A DNA stretch of 52,268 nucleotides from Ruminococcus sp. (GTDB lineage Bacteria; Bacillota; Clostridia; Oscillospirales; Ruminococcaceae): contig JAFUYP010000021.1 in NCBI GenBank assembly GCA_017470535.1, forward strand, positions 1 to 52,268. Direction: 5' to 3'. The notes below the pieces were generated by a model that was not told where the DNA came from, made no database searches, and saw only the letters and a list, made by a program, of their open reading frames with translations. The translations under genes and the position numbers were made by a program. This document shows positions 40,102 through 48,876 of this stretch, piece by piece. Positions within the stretch are counted from its first letter, which is position 1. Each line of letters opens with the position of its first letter.

Positions 40102-40142
40102 AACGGGGGCAGGCTCCGTTACAGAACAGGAGGAAAAAATAA

Positions 40143-42113
40143 ATGATAAATGAGATCGCAGAGGAATATAAGCTGCCGCTGCACCTTTTCCACCAGGGGA
40201 ATAATTTTGAAGCATACCGCTTCTTTGGCTGTCAGGAGGGCAAGAAGGACGGCAAGAAGGGTCATTTCTTCAGAGTGTGGGCGCCTAACGCTAAAGCGGT
40301 TTCACTTGTTGGAGATTTCAATGATTGGGATAAAGCTGCTGACCCTATGGAGAAGATAGCCGACACTGAGGTGTGGGAGGTCTTCAAGACGGGGCTCAAA
40401 CAGTTTGATACATATAAATACGCAATAGACGGCTGCGACGGCAAGCTGCACATGAAGGCTGACCCGTTCGGCTCTCACATGGAGCTTAAACCGTCAACAG
40501 GCACTAAGATCTTTAAATCTGCATACAAGTGGACAGACGGTGAATGGCTCAAAAATAAGCAGACCAAAAATGTTTATCAGAGCCCTATGAACATCTACGA
40601 GGTGCATCTCAATTCATGGAAGGAATGCACCGACGGCGTATTTTTCAGCTACCCGAAGTTTGCAAGGAGCATTATCCCTTATCTCAAAGAGATGAGCTAC
40701 ACGCATATTGAGTTCATGCCGCTGGCAGAGTTCCCGTTCGACGGGTCGTGGGGGTATCAGGGCATAGGGTACTATGCACCGTCCTCGAGATTCGGTACAC
40801 CTGATGATTTCAAAGAGATGATAGACCTTTTCCACAATGCAGGGATAGCGGTCATACTTGACTGGGTGCCTGCACATTTCCCGAAGGACGAGGCAGGTCT
40901 TTATGAATTTGACGGCGGCTGTGTATATGAATACGCAGACCCGAAGAAGAGAGATCATCTTGCGTGGGGCACAAGGGTATTTGACTACGGCAAGAATGAA
41001 GTCGTTTCGTTCCTTGTATCGAATGCGCTGTACTGGCTCGAACAGTTCCATGTGGACGGGCTGAGAGTAGATGCAGTCGCATCTATGCTGTATCTTGATT
41101 ACGACAGAAGAGCAGGGGAGTGGACGCCTAACGTTTACGGCGGACACGAGAACCTTGAAGCGATAGAGTTTTTCAAAAAGCTCAATGAGAATGTGTTCGT
41201 AAGAAACCCCGGCGCTCTTATGATAGCTGAGGAATCAACGGCTTGGCCTATGGTCACAAAGCCTACATCGGACGGCGGACTTGGCTTCAACTTCAAGTGG
41301 AACATGGGCTGGATGAACGATATGCTCAAATACATGAGCATGGATCCTATACACAGGGCGTTCCACCATGATATGCTGACATTCTCGTTCTTCTATGCGT
41401 TCTCGGAGAATTTCATTCTTCCTATATCGCATGACGAGGTGGTACACGGCAAGGGCTCGCTTATCAACAAGATGTACGGCGACACGGATCAGAAGTTTGC
41501 ACAGGCAAGACTGTTCTTAGCGTACATGATGGCGCACCCCGGCAAGAAGCTGCTGTTTATGGGCAGCGAGTTCGCACAGTTCAGAGAGTGGGACTATGAG
41601 AACAGCCTTGAATGGTTCCTGATAGACGAGTATGAGAACCACCGCAATTTCCAGAGGTTCTCAAAGAATCTCAACAAGTTCTATCTCGATCATCCGCAGT
41701 TCTGGCAGGACGACTTCTCGTGGGAGGGCTTCAGCTGGATAGCAAACGATGACTACAAGCAGTCGATAATCATATTCAGAAGATTTGACAAGGATAAAAA
41801 CGAGATCATCACGGTATGCAATTTCGTTCCTGTTGAGAGAAAGTCTTACTGCTTCGGTGTTCCCTACAAGGGCAGCTACACGGAGGTGTTCAACTCCACA
41901 TCTGATGACGGCTCGCCGATGACAAACGGCACTGTCAAGAGCGTGGATACGCCTATGCACGGCTTTGAGCAGTCGATATGCGTTGACATACCGGCGTTCT
42001 CGGTGATGTATTTCACAGTCAAGAAGTCTGCTCCGAGAAAGAGGTCATCAGGCGGCACAAAGAAAACAGCGGCAGTCAAAAAAGTCAAGAAAACAGCGAA
42101 AAAAGCTGAATAA
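40143..42113 (+). CDS. glgB: 1,4-alpha-glucan branching enzyme with a basic C-terminal tail
   Basis: This 656-aa protein starts behind AGGAGG. It has an N-terminal CBM48 (about 35-125; FRVWAPNAKAVSLVGDFNDW), a GH13 barrel with HIEFMPLAEFPFDGSWGYQ, nucleophile Asp in VDGLRVDAVASMLYLDY, acid Glu in LMIAEEST and ISHDEVVHGKGSL, and a beta domain. The last about 30 residues are Lys/Ala/Arg-rich (KKTAAVKKVKKTAKKAE), like a histone-H1 tail, which is unusual for GlgB. It introduces alpha-1,6 branches. It is the first gene of the operon. Confidence 0.95.
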   Translation: MINEIAEEYKLPLHLFHQGNNFEAYRFFGCQEGKKDGKKGHFFRVWAPNAKAVSLVGDFNDWDKAADPMEKIADTEVWEVFKTGLKQFDTYKYAIDGCDGKLHMKADPFGSHMELKPSTGTKIFKSAYKWTDGEWLKNKQTKNVYQSPMNIYEVHLNSWKECTDGVFFSYPKFARSIIPYLKEMSYTHIEFMPLAEFPFDGSWGYQGIGYYAPSSRFGTPDDFKEMIDLFHNAGIAVILDWVPAHFPKDEAGLYEFDGGCVYEYADPKKRDHLAWGTRVFDYGKNEVVSFLVSNALYWLEQFHVDGLRVDAVASMLYLDYDRRAGEWTPNVYGGHENLEAIEFFKKLNENVFVRNPGALMIAEESTAWPMVTKPTSDGGLGFNFKWNMGWMNDMLKYMSMDPIHRAFHHDMLTFSFFYAFSENFILPISHDEVVHGKGSLINKMYGDTDQKFAQARLFLAYMMAHPGKKLLFMGSEFAQFREWDYENSLEWFLIDEYENHRNFQRFSKNLNKFYLDHPQFWQDDFSWEGFSWIANDDYKQSIIIFRRFDKDKNEIITVCNFVPVERKSYCFGVPYKGSYTEVFNSTSDDGSPMTNGTVKSVDTPMHGFEQSICVDIPAFSVMYFTVKKSAPRKRSSGGTKKTAAVKKVKKTAKKAE

Positions 42114-42128
42114 ATAATATTATGGTGG

Positions 42129-43340
42129 GTGAATAAAATGTTTAACAAAAAAGAATGCGTAGCAATGCTTCTTGCAGGCGGACAGGGCAGTCGTCTGTAC
42201 GCATTGACTCAGACAGTGGCAAAGCCGGCAGTCCCCTTTGGCGCAAAGTACAGGATAATCGACTTTCCGCTTTCAAACTGCATAAATTCAGGTATCGACA
42301 CAGTGGGTGTACTGACACAGTATCAGCCGCTCGTGCTTAACGAGTATATCGGCAACGGTCAGCCGTGGGACCTTGACAGAGTTCACGGCGGTGTACACGT
42401 TCTGCCGCCTTATCAGAAGGCTTCCGGCGCTGACTGGTATTCGGGTACTGCTAATGCTATATATCAGAATATGGCATTCATCGAGAGGTATTCTCCTGAA
42501 TATGTAGTCGTTCTTTCGGGCGACCATATCTACAAGATGGATTATAACAAGATGCTCGACTTCCACAAGGAAAAGAACGCTGCTGCGACTATCGCAGTGC
42601 TTGATGTTCCCAAGGAGGAGGCTTCACGCTTCGGTATCATGATAACCGATGAGGACGACAATATCATAGACTTTGAAGAGAAGCCTAAGAACCCGAGGTC
42701 TACTCTTGCATCAATGGGTATATACATATTCACATGGAGCAAGCTCAGGGAGTTCCTTATCGCAAATGAGAACGACAAGGACGCATCTAAGGATTTCGGC
42801 AAGAACATTATCCCCGATATGAGAGAGGCAGGCGAAAAGCTGGTAGCATACCGCTTTGACGGCTACTGGAAGGACGTTGGTACTATCGACTCTCTGTGGG
42901 AAGCTAATATGGATCTTATCAACCCTAACATTCCGATAGATCTTTATGACCCTGCATGGAAGATATATTCAAGGAACCCGGCACTTCCGCCGCAGTCTAT
43001 CGGCAAGAATGCAAAGATACAGAACTCAATGGTAACTGAGGGCTGCGTGATCGACGGCTCGGTAGAGTTCTCGATGATCTCTGACGGCGTTGTTGTTGAA
43101 GAGGGCGCTGAGATACTTGATTCTATCCTGATGCCCGGCTGTATTATCAAGAAGGGCGCTAAGGTAGAGTACGCTATCGTCGGTGAGAATTCTGTTGTCG
43201 GCGAGAACGCCCAGATAGGTGCAAGACCTGAAACTATCGAGAACAAGGACGAGTGGGGCGTTGCGGTAGTAGGTCACAACATAACTGTATCTGACGGTGC
43301 GAATGTAGCACCCAAGCAGATCATTTCAGAGAATATATAA
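42129..43340 (+). CDS. glgC: Glucose-1-phosphate adenylyltransferase, catalytic subunit
   Basis: At 403 aa it has [16 protein letters not shown] (nucleotide loop), [20 protein letters not shown] (Lys-binding region), [13 protein letters not shown] (metal Asp), FEEKPKNP and YWKDVGTI, and a left-handed beta-helix tail (about 290-400). It makes ADP-glucose, the committed step. In clostridia it is usually paired with GlgD, and glgD follows 15 bases later. Confidence 0.97.
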   Translation: MNKMFNKKECVAMLLAGGQGSRLYALTQTVAKPAVPFGAKYRIIDFPLSNCINSGIDTVGVLTQYQPLVLNEYIGNGQPWDLDRVHGGVHVLPPYQKASGADWYSGTANAIYQNMAFIERYSPEYVVVLSGDHIYKMDYNKMLDFHKEKNAAATIAVLDVPKEEASRFGIMITDEDDNIIDFEEKPKNPRSTLASMGIYIFTWSKLREFLIANENDKDASKDFGKNIIPDMREAGEKLVAYRFDGYWKDVGTIDSLWEANMDLINPNIPIDLYDPAWKIYSRNPALPPQSIGKNAKIQNSMVTEGCVIDGSVEFSMISDGVVVEEGAEILDSILMPGCIIKKGAKVEYAIVGENSVVGENAQIGARPETIENKDEWGVAVVGHNITVSDGANVAPKQIISENI

Positions 43341-43355
43341 GGCAGGTGATACAAG

Positions 43356-44483
43356 ATGAACGTAAATATGGGTAATGTCCTCGGTCTGGTGTTTGCTAAT
43401 ATGCACGACATGACTATGGGCGAGATGACTAAACGCAGGACTATGGGTTCTATACTTTTCGGCGGAAGATACCGTCTTATAGACTTCCCTCTGTCAAACA
43501 TGGTAAACAGCGGCATCACAGCCGTAGGTGTTATAACCAAGTCAAACTATCAGTCGCTTCTTGATCACTTAGGCTCTGCAAGAGAGTGGGACCTTGCACG
43601 CAAAAAGGGCGGTCTTTACATCTTACCGCCTTTCGGCAATGAGGGAAGCGTGCTTTACAGAGGCAGGATAGAGGCTCTTTACGGCGCTCTCAGCTTTATC
43701 AAGCACGCTATGGCTGACTATGTAGTGCTTTCTGACTGCGATGTAGTAACTAATCTTGACTACAAGCCGATACTTGAACAGCACATAGAGTCGGGCGCTG
43801 ATATTACAGTAGTGGCTCACACCGGCAATTATTCAAGCGAGGAGATAGCTCTTTCGACTGTACTCAATACAGACGCTGACAAGAATGTTAAGAGCGTGCT
43901 TATAATGCCTGAGCTTAGCGGCAGCTGCACAGCAAGTCTTAATATGTTCGTTATAAAGAAGGATCTGCTCATCGACCTTGTACAGGATTCCTTTGCAAGA
44001 GGGCTTCTCAGCTTTGAGAAGGATATTCTCCAGGGCAGAGTGAATGATCTGAAGATAATGGCTTACGAATACACAGGGTATTTCAGCAAGATAAGCGGCA
44101 TTTCAAGCTACTTCACAGCAAACCAGATGCTGCTCGACCCTGAGAATGCCAACAAGGTATACCTCCCCAAGAGGGCTATATATACCAAGATAAGAGATAA
44201 CGCACCTGCCAAGTATGACCTTAACTGCGACGTTAAGAATTCTCTTGTGGCAGACGGCTGCATCATAGAGGGTGAGGTCGAGAACTGCATACTCTTCCGT
44301 GGTGTAAGGGTAGGCAAGGGTGCCAAGGTCAAAAACTGCATACTCATGCAGGATACGGTCGTAGGCGACAATGCAGAGATGTCATATGTCATTACTGACA
44401 AGAACGTTTCAGTCGGTGCAGGCAGGCTTCTGACGAGCAGCCCCGATTATCCTATGTATGTAGGCAAGGGCGCATCACTCTGA
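43356..44483 (+). CDS. glgD: ADP-glucose pyrophosphorylase regulatory subunit
   Basis: This 375-aa GlgC homologue lacks the GGQGSRL nucleotide loop: its N-terminus reads LVFANMHDMTMGEMTKRRTM. FGGRYRLIDFPLSNMVNSGI and a beta-helix C-terminus are retained. Such GlgD subunits are catalytically poor and modulate GlgC in Firmicutes. Position between glgC and glgA supports this. Confidence 0.95.
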   Translation: MNVNMGNVLGLVFANMHDMTMGEMTKRRTMGSILFGGRYRLIDFPLSNMVNSGITAVGVITKSNYQSLLDHLGSAREWDLARKKGGLYILPPFGNEGSVLYRGRIEALYGALSFIKHAMADYVVLSDCDVVTNLDYKPILEQHIESGADITVVAHTGNYSSEEIALSTVLNTDADKNVKSVLIMPELSGSCTASLNMFVIKKDLLIDLVQDSFARGLLSFEKDILQGRVNDLKIMAYEYTGYFSKISGISSYFTANQMLLDPENANKVYLPKRAIYTKIRDNAPAKYDLNCDVKNSLVADGCIIEGEVENCILFRGVRVGKGAKVKNCILMQDTVVGDNAEMSYVITDKNVSVGAGRLLTSSPDYPMYVGKGASL

Positions 44484-44510
44484 TCTGAGTTGTAGAGCCG
44501 ACCGTTTCAG

Positions 44511-44545
44511 CAAGCCCGGAGATAGTATCAACGGGCTTGATATTT
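44511..44545 (+). terminator. Stem-loop between glgD and glgA
   Basis: CAAGCCCG (44511-44518) pairs with CGGGCTTG (44532-44539), followed by ATATTTATTAT. The tail is only moderately U-rich. It may reduce glgA expression relative to glgBCD, or mark an RNA end; the glgA ribosome-binding site AAGGAGGG follows. Confidence 0.55.
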
Positions 44546-44576
44546 ATTATCAGATCACAAGGAGGGAAATGATATT

Positions 44577-45995
44577 ATGAATATACTCTATACCGCAAGC
44601 GAGGCGCTGCCCTACATCGCATCGGGCGGACTTGCTGACGTGGCAGGCTCACTCCCTGCGGCGATAAATGCCGAGGGGCATGACTGTCGTGTCGTGATAC
44701 CCTATTACAGTCAGATAAGACAGGAGCTTAAAGACGAGCTGCAATATATCACTAATTTTACCGTTCCGGTAGCGTGGAGAAACCAGTACTGCGGCGTTTT
44801 CGTAGGTGTGTACGGCGGCGTTACATACTACCTGCTCGACAATGAATACTATTTCGCAAGGGACGGGCTGTATGGCTTCTATGATGATGCCGAGAGGTAT
44901 ATTTTCTTCTCCCGTGCGGTGCTGGAGCTTTTGCATTACATAGACTTCAAGCCTGATGTTATCAATGCTAACGACTGGCAGACGGCACTTGTGCCTGTTT
45001 ACTATGATATTTTCTACCGCTATCAGCCGGGGTACGAGGACATAAAGACTGTATTCACTATACACAACATACAGTATCAGGGTCAGTACGGTCTGGAGCT
45101 GATAAACGATCTTATGGGCATACCGCTCTATCACACAAATCTTTTATCGTATGACGGCGACGTCAATTTTATGAAAGCGGCGATAGAAGTCAGCGACAAG
45201 ATAACGACCGTTTCGCCCAGCTATGCGTGGGAGATACTCGACCCGTGGTATTCTCACGGGCTTGACAGAGCGCTTGCCAACAAGCAGTACAAGCTGTGCG
45301 GTTTCTTAAACGGCATTGACCAGAAGGTCTACGACCCGTCAACAGATCCGAACATCGCAAGGCATTACTCTGCAAAGAACAAAGCAGGCAAATCCTACTG
45401 CAAGAAGGCTCTTATCGAGGAGCTGGGGCTTGCACCCGGCGATGAGCCGATAGTCGGCATAGTTTCACGCTTTGTATCACACAAGGGGCTTGACCTTATA
45501 AAGTATGTATTTGAGGATATTATAAGGCTTGGGTACAAGTTTGCGATACTCGGTTCGGGCGAGAAGATATACGAGGACTTCTTTAATGAGATGCACTACC
45601 GCTATCCCGACAGAGTGGGGCTGAGGATAGGCTTTATACCTGAGCTTTCAAAGAGGATATACGCAGGTGCGGATATGTTCCTTATGCCGTCACAGAGCGA
45701 GCCGTGCGGTCTTGCACAAATGATCTCGTTAAGATACGGCACTATACCGATAGTCAGGGAAACAGGCGGTCTGCGTGACAGCATAAAGGACGCAGGCGAA
45801 CCCGACGGCTCGGGCAACGGCTTTACATTCAAGACCTACAACGCACATGATATGCTCGATGCTCTTGTGCGTGCAAGAAGTCTTTATGATGACAAGAAAA
45901 AATGGAACGCCCTTGTTACAAAGGCGCTCAAGGAGGATTTCAGCTGGAAAAAGTCGGCTGAGCTGTATATCGGTCTTTACAAAGACATTCACTGA
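44577..45995 (+). CDS. glgA: Glycogen synthase (GT5)
   Basis: This 472-aa enzyme (usual length about 475) has an N-terminal ASEALPYIASGGLADVAGSL region, FTIHNIQYQGQYG, the HGxD-like SHGLDRAL and a C-terminal Rossmann half with VSRFVSHKGLDL and MFLMPSQSEPCGLAQMISLRYGTIPIVRETGGLRD (family E-x7-E). The GT5 Lys15 (normally KTGGL) is replaced: the loop is A15-S-G-G-L, so the usual Lys contacting ADP-glucose is missing; that variant is worth noting. It elongates alpha-1,4 chains. Confidence 0.95.
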   Translation: MNILYTASEALPYIASGGLADVAGSLPAAINAEGHDCRVVIPYYSQIRQELKDELQYITNFTVPVAWRNQYCGVFVGVYGGVTYYLLDNEYYFARDGLYGFYDDAERYIFFSRAVLELLHYIDFKPDVINANDWQTALVPVYYDIFYRYQPGYEDIKTVFTIHNIQYQGQYGLELINDLMGIPLYHTNLLSYDGDVNFMKAAIEVSDKITTVSPSYAWEILDPWYSHGLDRALANKQYKLCGFLNGIDQKVYDPSTDPNIARHYSAKNKAGKSYCKKALIEELGLAPGDEPIVGIVSRFVSHKGLDLIKYVFEDIIRLGYKFAILGSGEKIYEDFFNEMHYRYPDRVGLRIGFIPELSKRIYAGADMFLMPSQSEPCGLAQMISLRYGTIPIVRETGGLRDSIKDAGEPDGSGNGFTFKTYNAHDMLDALVRARSLYDDKKKWNALVTKALKEDFSWKKSAELYIGLYKDIH

Positions 45996-46001
45996 AATGA
46001 C

Positions 46002-46033
46002 AAATACCCGGGGATGTTCCCGGGTATTTTTTT
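46002..46033. terminator. Terminator of the glycogen operon
   Basis: AAATACCCGGG (46002-46012) pairs with CCCGGGTATTT (about 46019-46029) and TTTTTTTG follows. It is nearly symmetric and also lies at the end of the minus-strand feo transcript. Confidence 0.9.
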
Positions 46034-46035
46034 GT

Positions 46036-46166
46036 CTATATGACTTTATAGCCTGATGATGAAAGGACATTCAGTGCCTTGCCTAAAAGTCTGTATTTGT
46101 ATCAAAGCTCTGAGCGTCTTTCAGCTTGCAGACAGTAAGGTCGAGATCAAGTTTTTTAAGCGTCAT
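46036..46166 (-). pseudogene. ACT-domain protein remnant, middle deleted
   Basis: From ATG 46166 the minus strand encodes TLKKLDLDLTVCKLKDAQSF and ends at TAG 46085-46083, 27 residues in. This matches the start of small ACT_7-type proteins (about 125-135 aa). Directly after, in another frame, comes LGKALNVLSSSGYKVI and a stop at 46036, which matches the C-terminus of the same family. The about 90 residues between are missing, so this is an internal deletion with frameshift. The start is one base after the stop of the upstream gene. Confidence 0.65.
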
Positions 46167-46167
46167 T

Positions 46168-46326
46168 TCACACCTGACCTTTCTTTACATCACAGTCGCA
46201 CTTTTTGCCCTTGCCGCATCTGCCGCAGCCCTCGCAGCAGGAGCTTTTGCCTTTTATAACACGCCGTATCGCAAGTACAACGGCTAAAACGATAACGGCT
46301 ATGAGTACAATATCAACTGCGTTCAT
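46168..46326 (-). CDS. FeoB-associated Cys-rich membrane protein
   Basis: This 52-aa protein starts at ATG 46326, overlapping the feoB stop by one base (TAATG). It has one hydrophobic helix (about 5-22), a basic stretch, and a Cys cluster SSCCEGCGRCGKGKKCDCD (6 Cys). This layout is that of the FeoB-associated Cys-rich family (PF12669). It probably assists ferrous iron uptake at the membrane; its mechanism is not established. The longer upstream frame overlaps feoB and has no ribosome-binding site. Confidence 0.88.
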   Translation of the reverse strand: MNAVDIVLIAVIVLAVVLAIRRVIKGKSSCCEGCGRCGKGKKCDCDVKKGQV

Positions 46327-48680
46327 TATCCTGCTCCCATCAGCATACCTATAAGTCTTACTATCATTGCAACGCACCACGCTATCACGCACTGCCACAG
46401 TGCTACGCTTACCGCCCACTTAGCGCCCATTTCACGCTTGATCGAAGCTATTGCAGCCACGCACGGCGTATAAAGGAGCGAGAACACGAGCATTGATGCC
46501 GCTGCAAGAGTGGTCATCGCACCCGCAACGCCGCCTGCAAAGAGGACGTTCATAGTGGAAACTACGCTCTCCTTTGCCATGAAGCCTGTGATAAGTGATG
46601 TACATATCCTCCAGTCGCCAAGCCCTAATGGTGACATGACCGGTGCTATTATGCCCGAGATAAGTGCGAGTATACTGTCCTCTGCCTGTTCTTCGCCGAG
46701 CAGGTTCAACTGCAGATCGAAGCTCTTTAAGAACCACACTACAACGGTAGCTATAAGTATCACCGAGAATGCTCTTTGCAGAAAGTCCTTAGCCTTTTCC
46801 CACAATAGCTGCAATACGTTTTTTGCACCGGGAAGTCTGTAATTCGGAAGCTCCATTACAAACGGCACAGCGTCGCCCCGAAACAGCGTACCCTTATACA
46901 GAAATGCTATGAATATCGCTGTGAGTATACCCAGCACATAAAGCCCTGTCATGATGCCTGCGCCCTTGCCGGGGAAGAATGCACTTACAAAAAACGCATA
47001 TATCGGCAGCTTTGCAGTACAGCTCATAAACGGGGTGAGCAGTATCGTCATTTTTCTGTCACGCTCGCTCGGGAGAGTCCTTGTCGCCATTACTGCCGGG
47101 ACTGTACAGCCGAAGCCTATCAGCATAGGCACGATACTTCTGCCGGAAAGACCTATCTTTCTTAGCAGCTTGTCCATAAAGAAGGCGACCCTTGCTATAT
47201 ATCCGCTGTCCTCTAAAATGGACAGAAAGAAAAACAGTGTAACTATTATCGGCAGAAAGCTCAGAACACTTCCGACACCCTCGAAAATACCGTCTATTAT
47301 AAGTCTGTGCAGTGTATTGTTGACACCTGCTCTGGTGAAAGCCTTATCAGCCATTTCGGTGAGGCTGCCGACACCCTTTTCAAGAAGATCCTGGAAGAAT
47401 GCGCCGATGACATTGAAGGTAAGAAAGAACACAGAAGACATTATAAGGATAAACATAGGTATCGCCGTAAATCTGCCTGTGAGCAGCTTGTCTATCCTTT
47501 CGCTGCGCTGATGCTCCTTGCTCTCCATAGGTTTTTTGACGCTCTGCGAGCAGACAGACCGGATAAATGCAAATCTCATATCTGCGATAGCGGCGTTTCT
47601 GTCAAGTCCACGCTCCTTTTCCATTTGCAGCGTCATATGCTCGATAGTTTCCATTTCATTTTTATCAAGATCAAGCTGCGAAGCTATAAGCTCATCGCCC
47701 TCTATCAGCTTGCTTGCTGCGAACCTTACAGGTATGCCCTTATCCTTTGCGTGGTCGTTTATAAGGTGAGCAGCAGCGTGCAGTGTTCTGTGAACAGCAC
47801 CGCCGTTATCGTCCTCACTGCAAAGGTCACGCTTTAAGGGCTTTTCCTGGTAGTGCGCTATATGTATCGCATGGTCGATAAGCTCGTCTACGCCGGAGTT
47901 TTTGGCAGCCGAGATAGGTACTACCGGAACACCTAACAGCTCCTCCATTTTATTTATATCCACCGCACCGCCGTTGGCTGTAAGCTCGTCCATCATATTG
48001 AGAGCGACTACCATTGGCACACGCATTTCCAAAAGTTGCATGGTAAGGTAGAGATTTCGCTCTATATTGGTAGCATCAACTATATTTATTATAGCCTTCG
48101 GCTTTTCGTCAAGCACGAAGTTTCTCGACACTATCTCCTCGCTGCTGTACGGCGACATTGAATATATGCCCGGCAGGTCGGTGACGAGTGTATCATCGTG
48201 ACCTTTGATAGCACCGTCCTTTCTGTCAACAGTTACGCCCGGGAAGTTGCCGACGTGCTGGTTTGCACCTGTGAGTCTGTTGAAAAGCGTTGTCTTGCCG
48301 CTGTTCTGGTTGCCTACCAGCGCAAAGGTGAGCTTTGTGCCGTCGGGAAGAGGGTCCCCGTCTTCCTTTTTATGAAATCTTCCGCCCTCGCCAAGACCGG
48401 GATGCTCGGCTTTTTTCTTTTTGTTTATCTCGGGGCGTGGCGGTTCTGCGATGCTGTCTATCGGCTCGACCTCGATCTTTTCGGCATCTGCGAGCCTGAG
48501 CGTCAGCTCATAGCCGTGTATACGCAGCTCCATAGGGTCGCCAAGAGGTGCATACTTTGCGACCTTTACCTCTGCCCCCGGAATAACGCCCATATCAAGA
48601 AAATGCTGTCTTAATGCGCCCTCGCCGCCGACTGCTGTTATTTTAGCACAGCCGCCTATGGCTATTTCCTTTAAATTCAT
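46326..48680 (-). CDS. feoB: FeoA-FeoB fusion: ferrous iron transporter
   Basis: At 784 aa it begins with a complete FeoA-like SH3 domain (residues 1-72; LRQHFLDMGVIPGAEVKV) and a charged linker (about 78-115). FeoB follows: G domain LVGNQNSGKTTLFN (121-134), GNFPGVTVDRKDG, DLPGIYSMSPYSSEE and NMMDE. Then come a helical domain and two Gate membrane repeats with GRSIVPMLIGFGCTVPAV. FeoB imports Fe2+ in a GTP-dependent way. FeoA and FeoB are more often separate genes. Expression is expected to be iron-repressed through the palindrome at 48699-48730. Confidence 0.96.
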   Translation of the reverse strand: MNLKEIAIGGCAKITAVGGEGALRQHFLDMGVIPGAEVKVAKYAPLGDPMELRIHGYELTLRLADAEKIEVEPIDSIAEPPRPEINKKKKAEHPGLGEGGRFHKKEDGDPLPDGTKLTFALVGNQNSGKTTLFNRLTGANQHVGNFPGVTVDRKDGAIKGHDDTLVTDLPGIYSMSPYSSEEIVSRNFVLDEKPKAIINIVDATNIERNLYLTMQLLEMRVPMVVALNMMDELTANGGAVDINKMEELLGVPVVPISAAKNSGVDELIDHAIHIAHYQEKPLKRDLCSEDDNGGAVHRTLHAAAHLINDHAKDKGIPVRFAASKLIEGDELIASQLDLDKNEMETIEHMTLQMEKERGLDRNAAIADMRFAFIRSVCSQSVKKPMESKEHQRSERIDKLLTGRFTAIPMFILIMSSVFFLTFNVIGAFFQDLLEKGVGSLTEMADKAFTRAGVNNTLHRLIIDGIFEGVGSVLSFLPIIVTLFFFLSILEDSGYIARVAFFMDKLLRKIGLSGRSIVPMLIGFGCTVPAVMATRTLPSERDRKMTILLTPFMSCTAKLPIYAFFVSAFFPGKGAGIMTGLYVLGILTAIFIAFLYKGTLFRGDAVPFVMELPNYRLPGAKNVLQLLWEKAKDFLQRAFSVILIATVVVWFLKSFDLQLNLLGEEQAEDSILALISGIIAPVMSPLGLGDWRICTSLITGFMAKESVVSTMNVLFAGGVAGAMTTLAAASMLVFSLLYTPCVAAIASIKREMGAKWAVSVALWQCVIAWCVAMIVRLIGMLMGAG

Positions 48681-48698
48681 ATTCTTCTCCTTTTTGAT

Positions 48699-48730
48699 AA
48701 ATAACGGTTAGTGTGTACTAACCGTTATTT
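48699..48730. promoter_or_regulatory. Iron-repressor (DtxR-family) operator in front of feoAB
   Basis: AAATAACGGTTAGT (48699-48712) is the exact reverse complement of ACTAACCGTTATTT (48717-48730), separated by GTGT. The GGTTAGT/ACTAACC halves match DtxR/IdeR-type sites found before clostridial feo genes. It lies just downstream of the -10 box on the minus strand, so binding would block transcription. Confidence 0.85.
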
Positions 48731-48760
48731 ATTATAGCCTATCGTGGTGTGGTTAGTCAA
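48731..48760 (-). promoter_or_regulatory. Promoter of the feo operon
   Basis: On the minus strand TTGACT (48760-48755), 18 bp, TATAAT (48736-48731). TTGACT is followed by AACCACACC, so a further half-site-like GGTTAGT lies over the -35 region (48751-48757). Confidence 0.75.
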
Positions 48761-48832
48761 TGACAACTCGTGTCTTTACGGTATTGTATTTGTAAATTTT
48801 CTGTTAGTGTCAGACAACCTTAAAACGGGCAT

Positions 48833-48859
48833 AAAAAAAACCGCTGACATCTCAGCGGT
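48833..48859 (-). terminator. Terminator of the second Na/phosphate cotransporter gene
   Basis: ACCGCTGA (48840-48847) pairs with TCAGCGGT (48852-48859); on the minus strand a TTTTTTT run follows. Confidence 0.9.
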
Positions 48860-48876
48860 CTGATGAATGTTTGAGT

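Noticed and set aside
42288-43540. Minus-strand frames across glgC and glgD
   Set aside because: Antisense shadows of recognised plus-strand glycogen genes.
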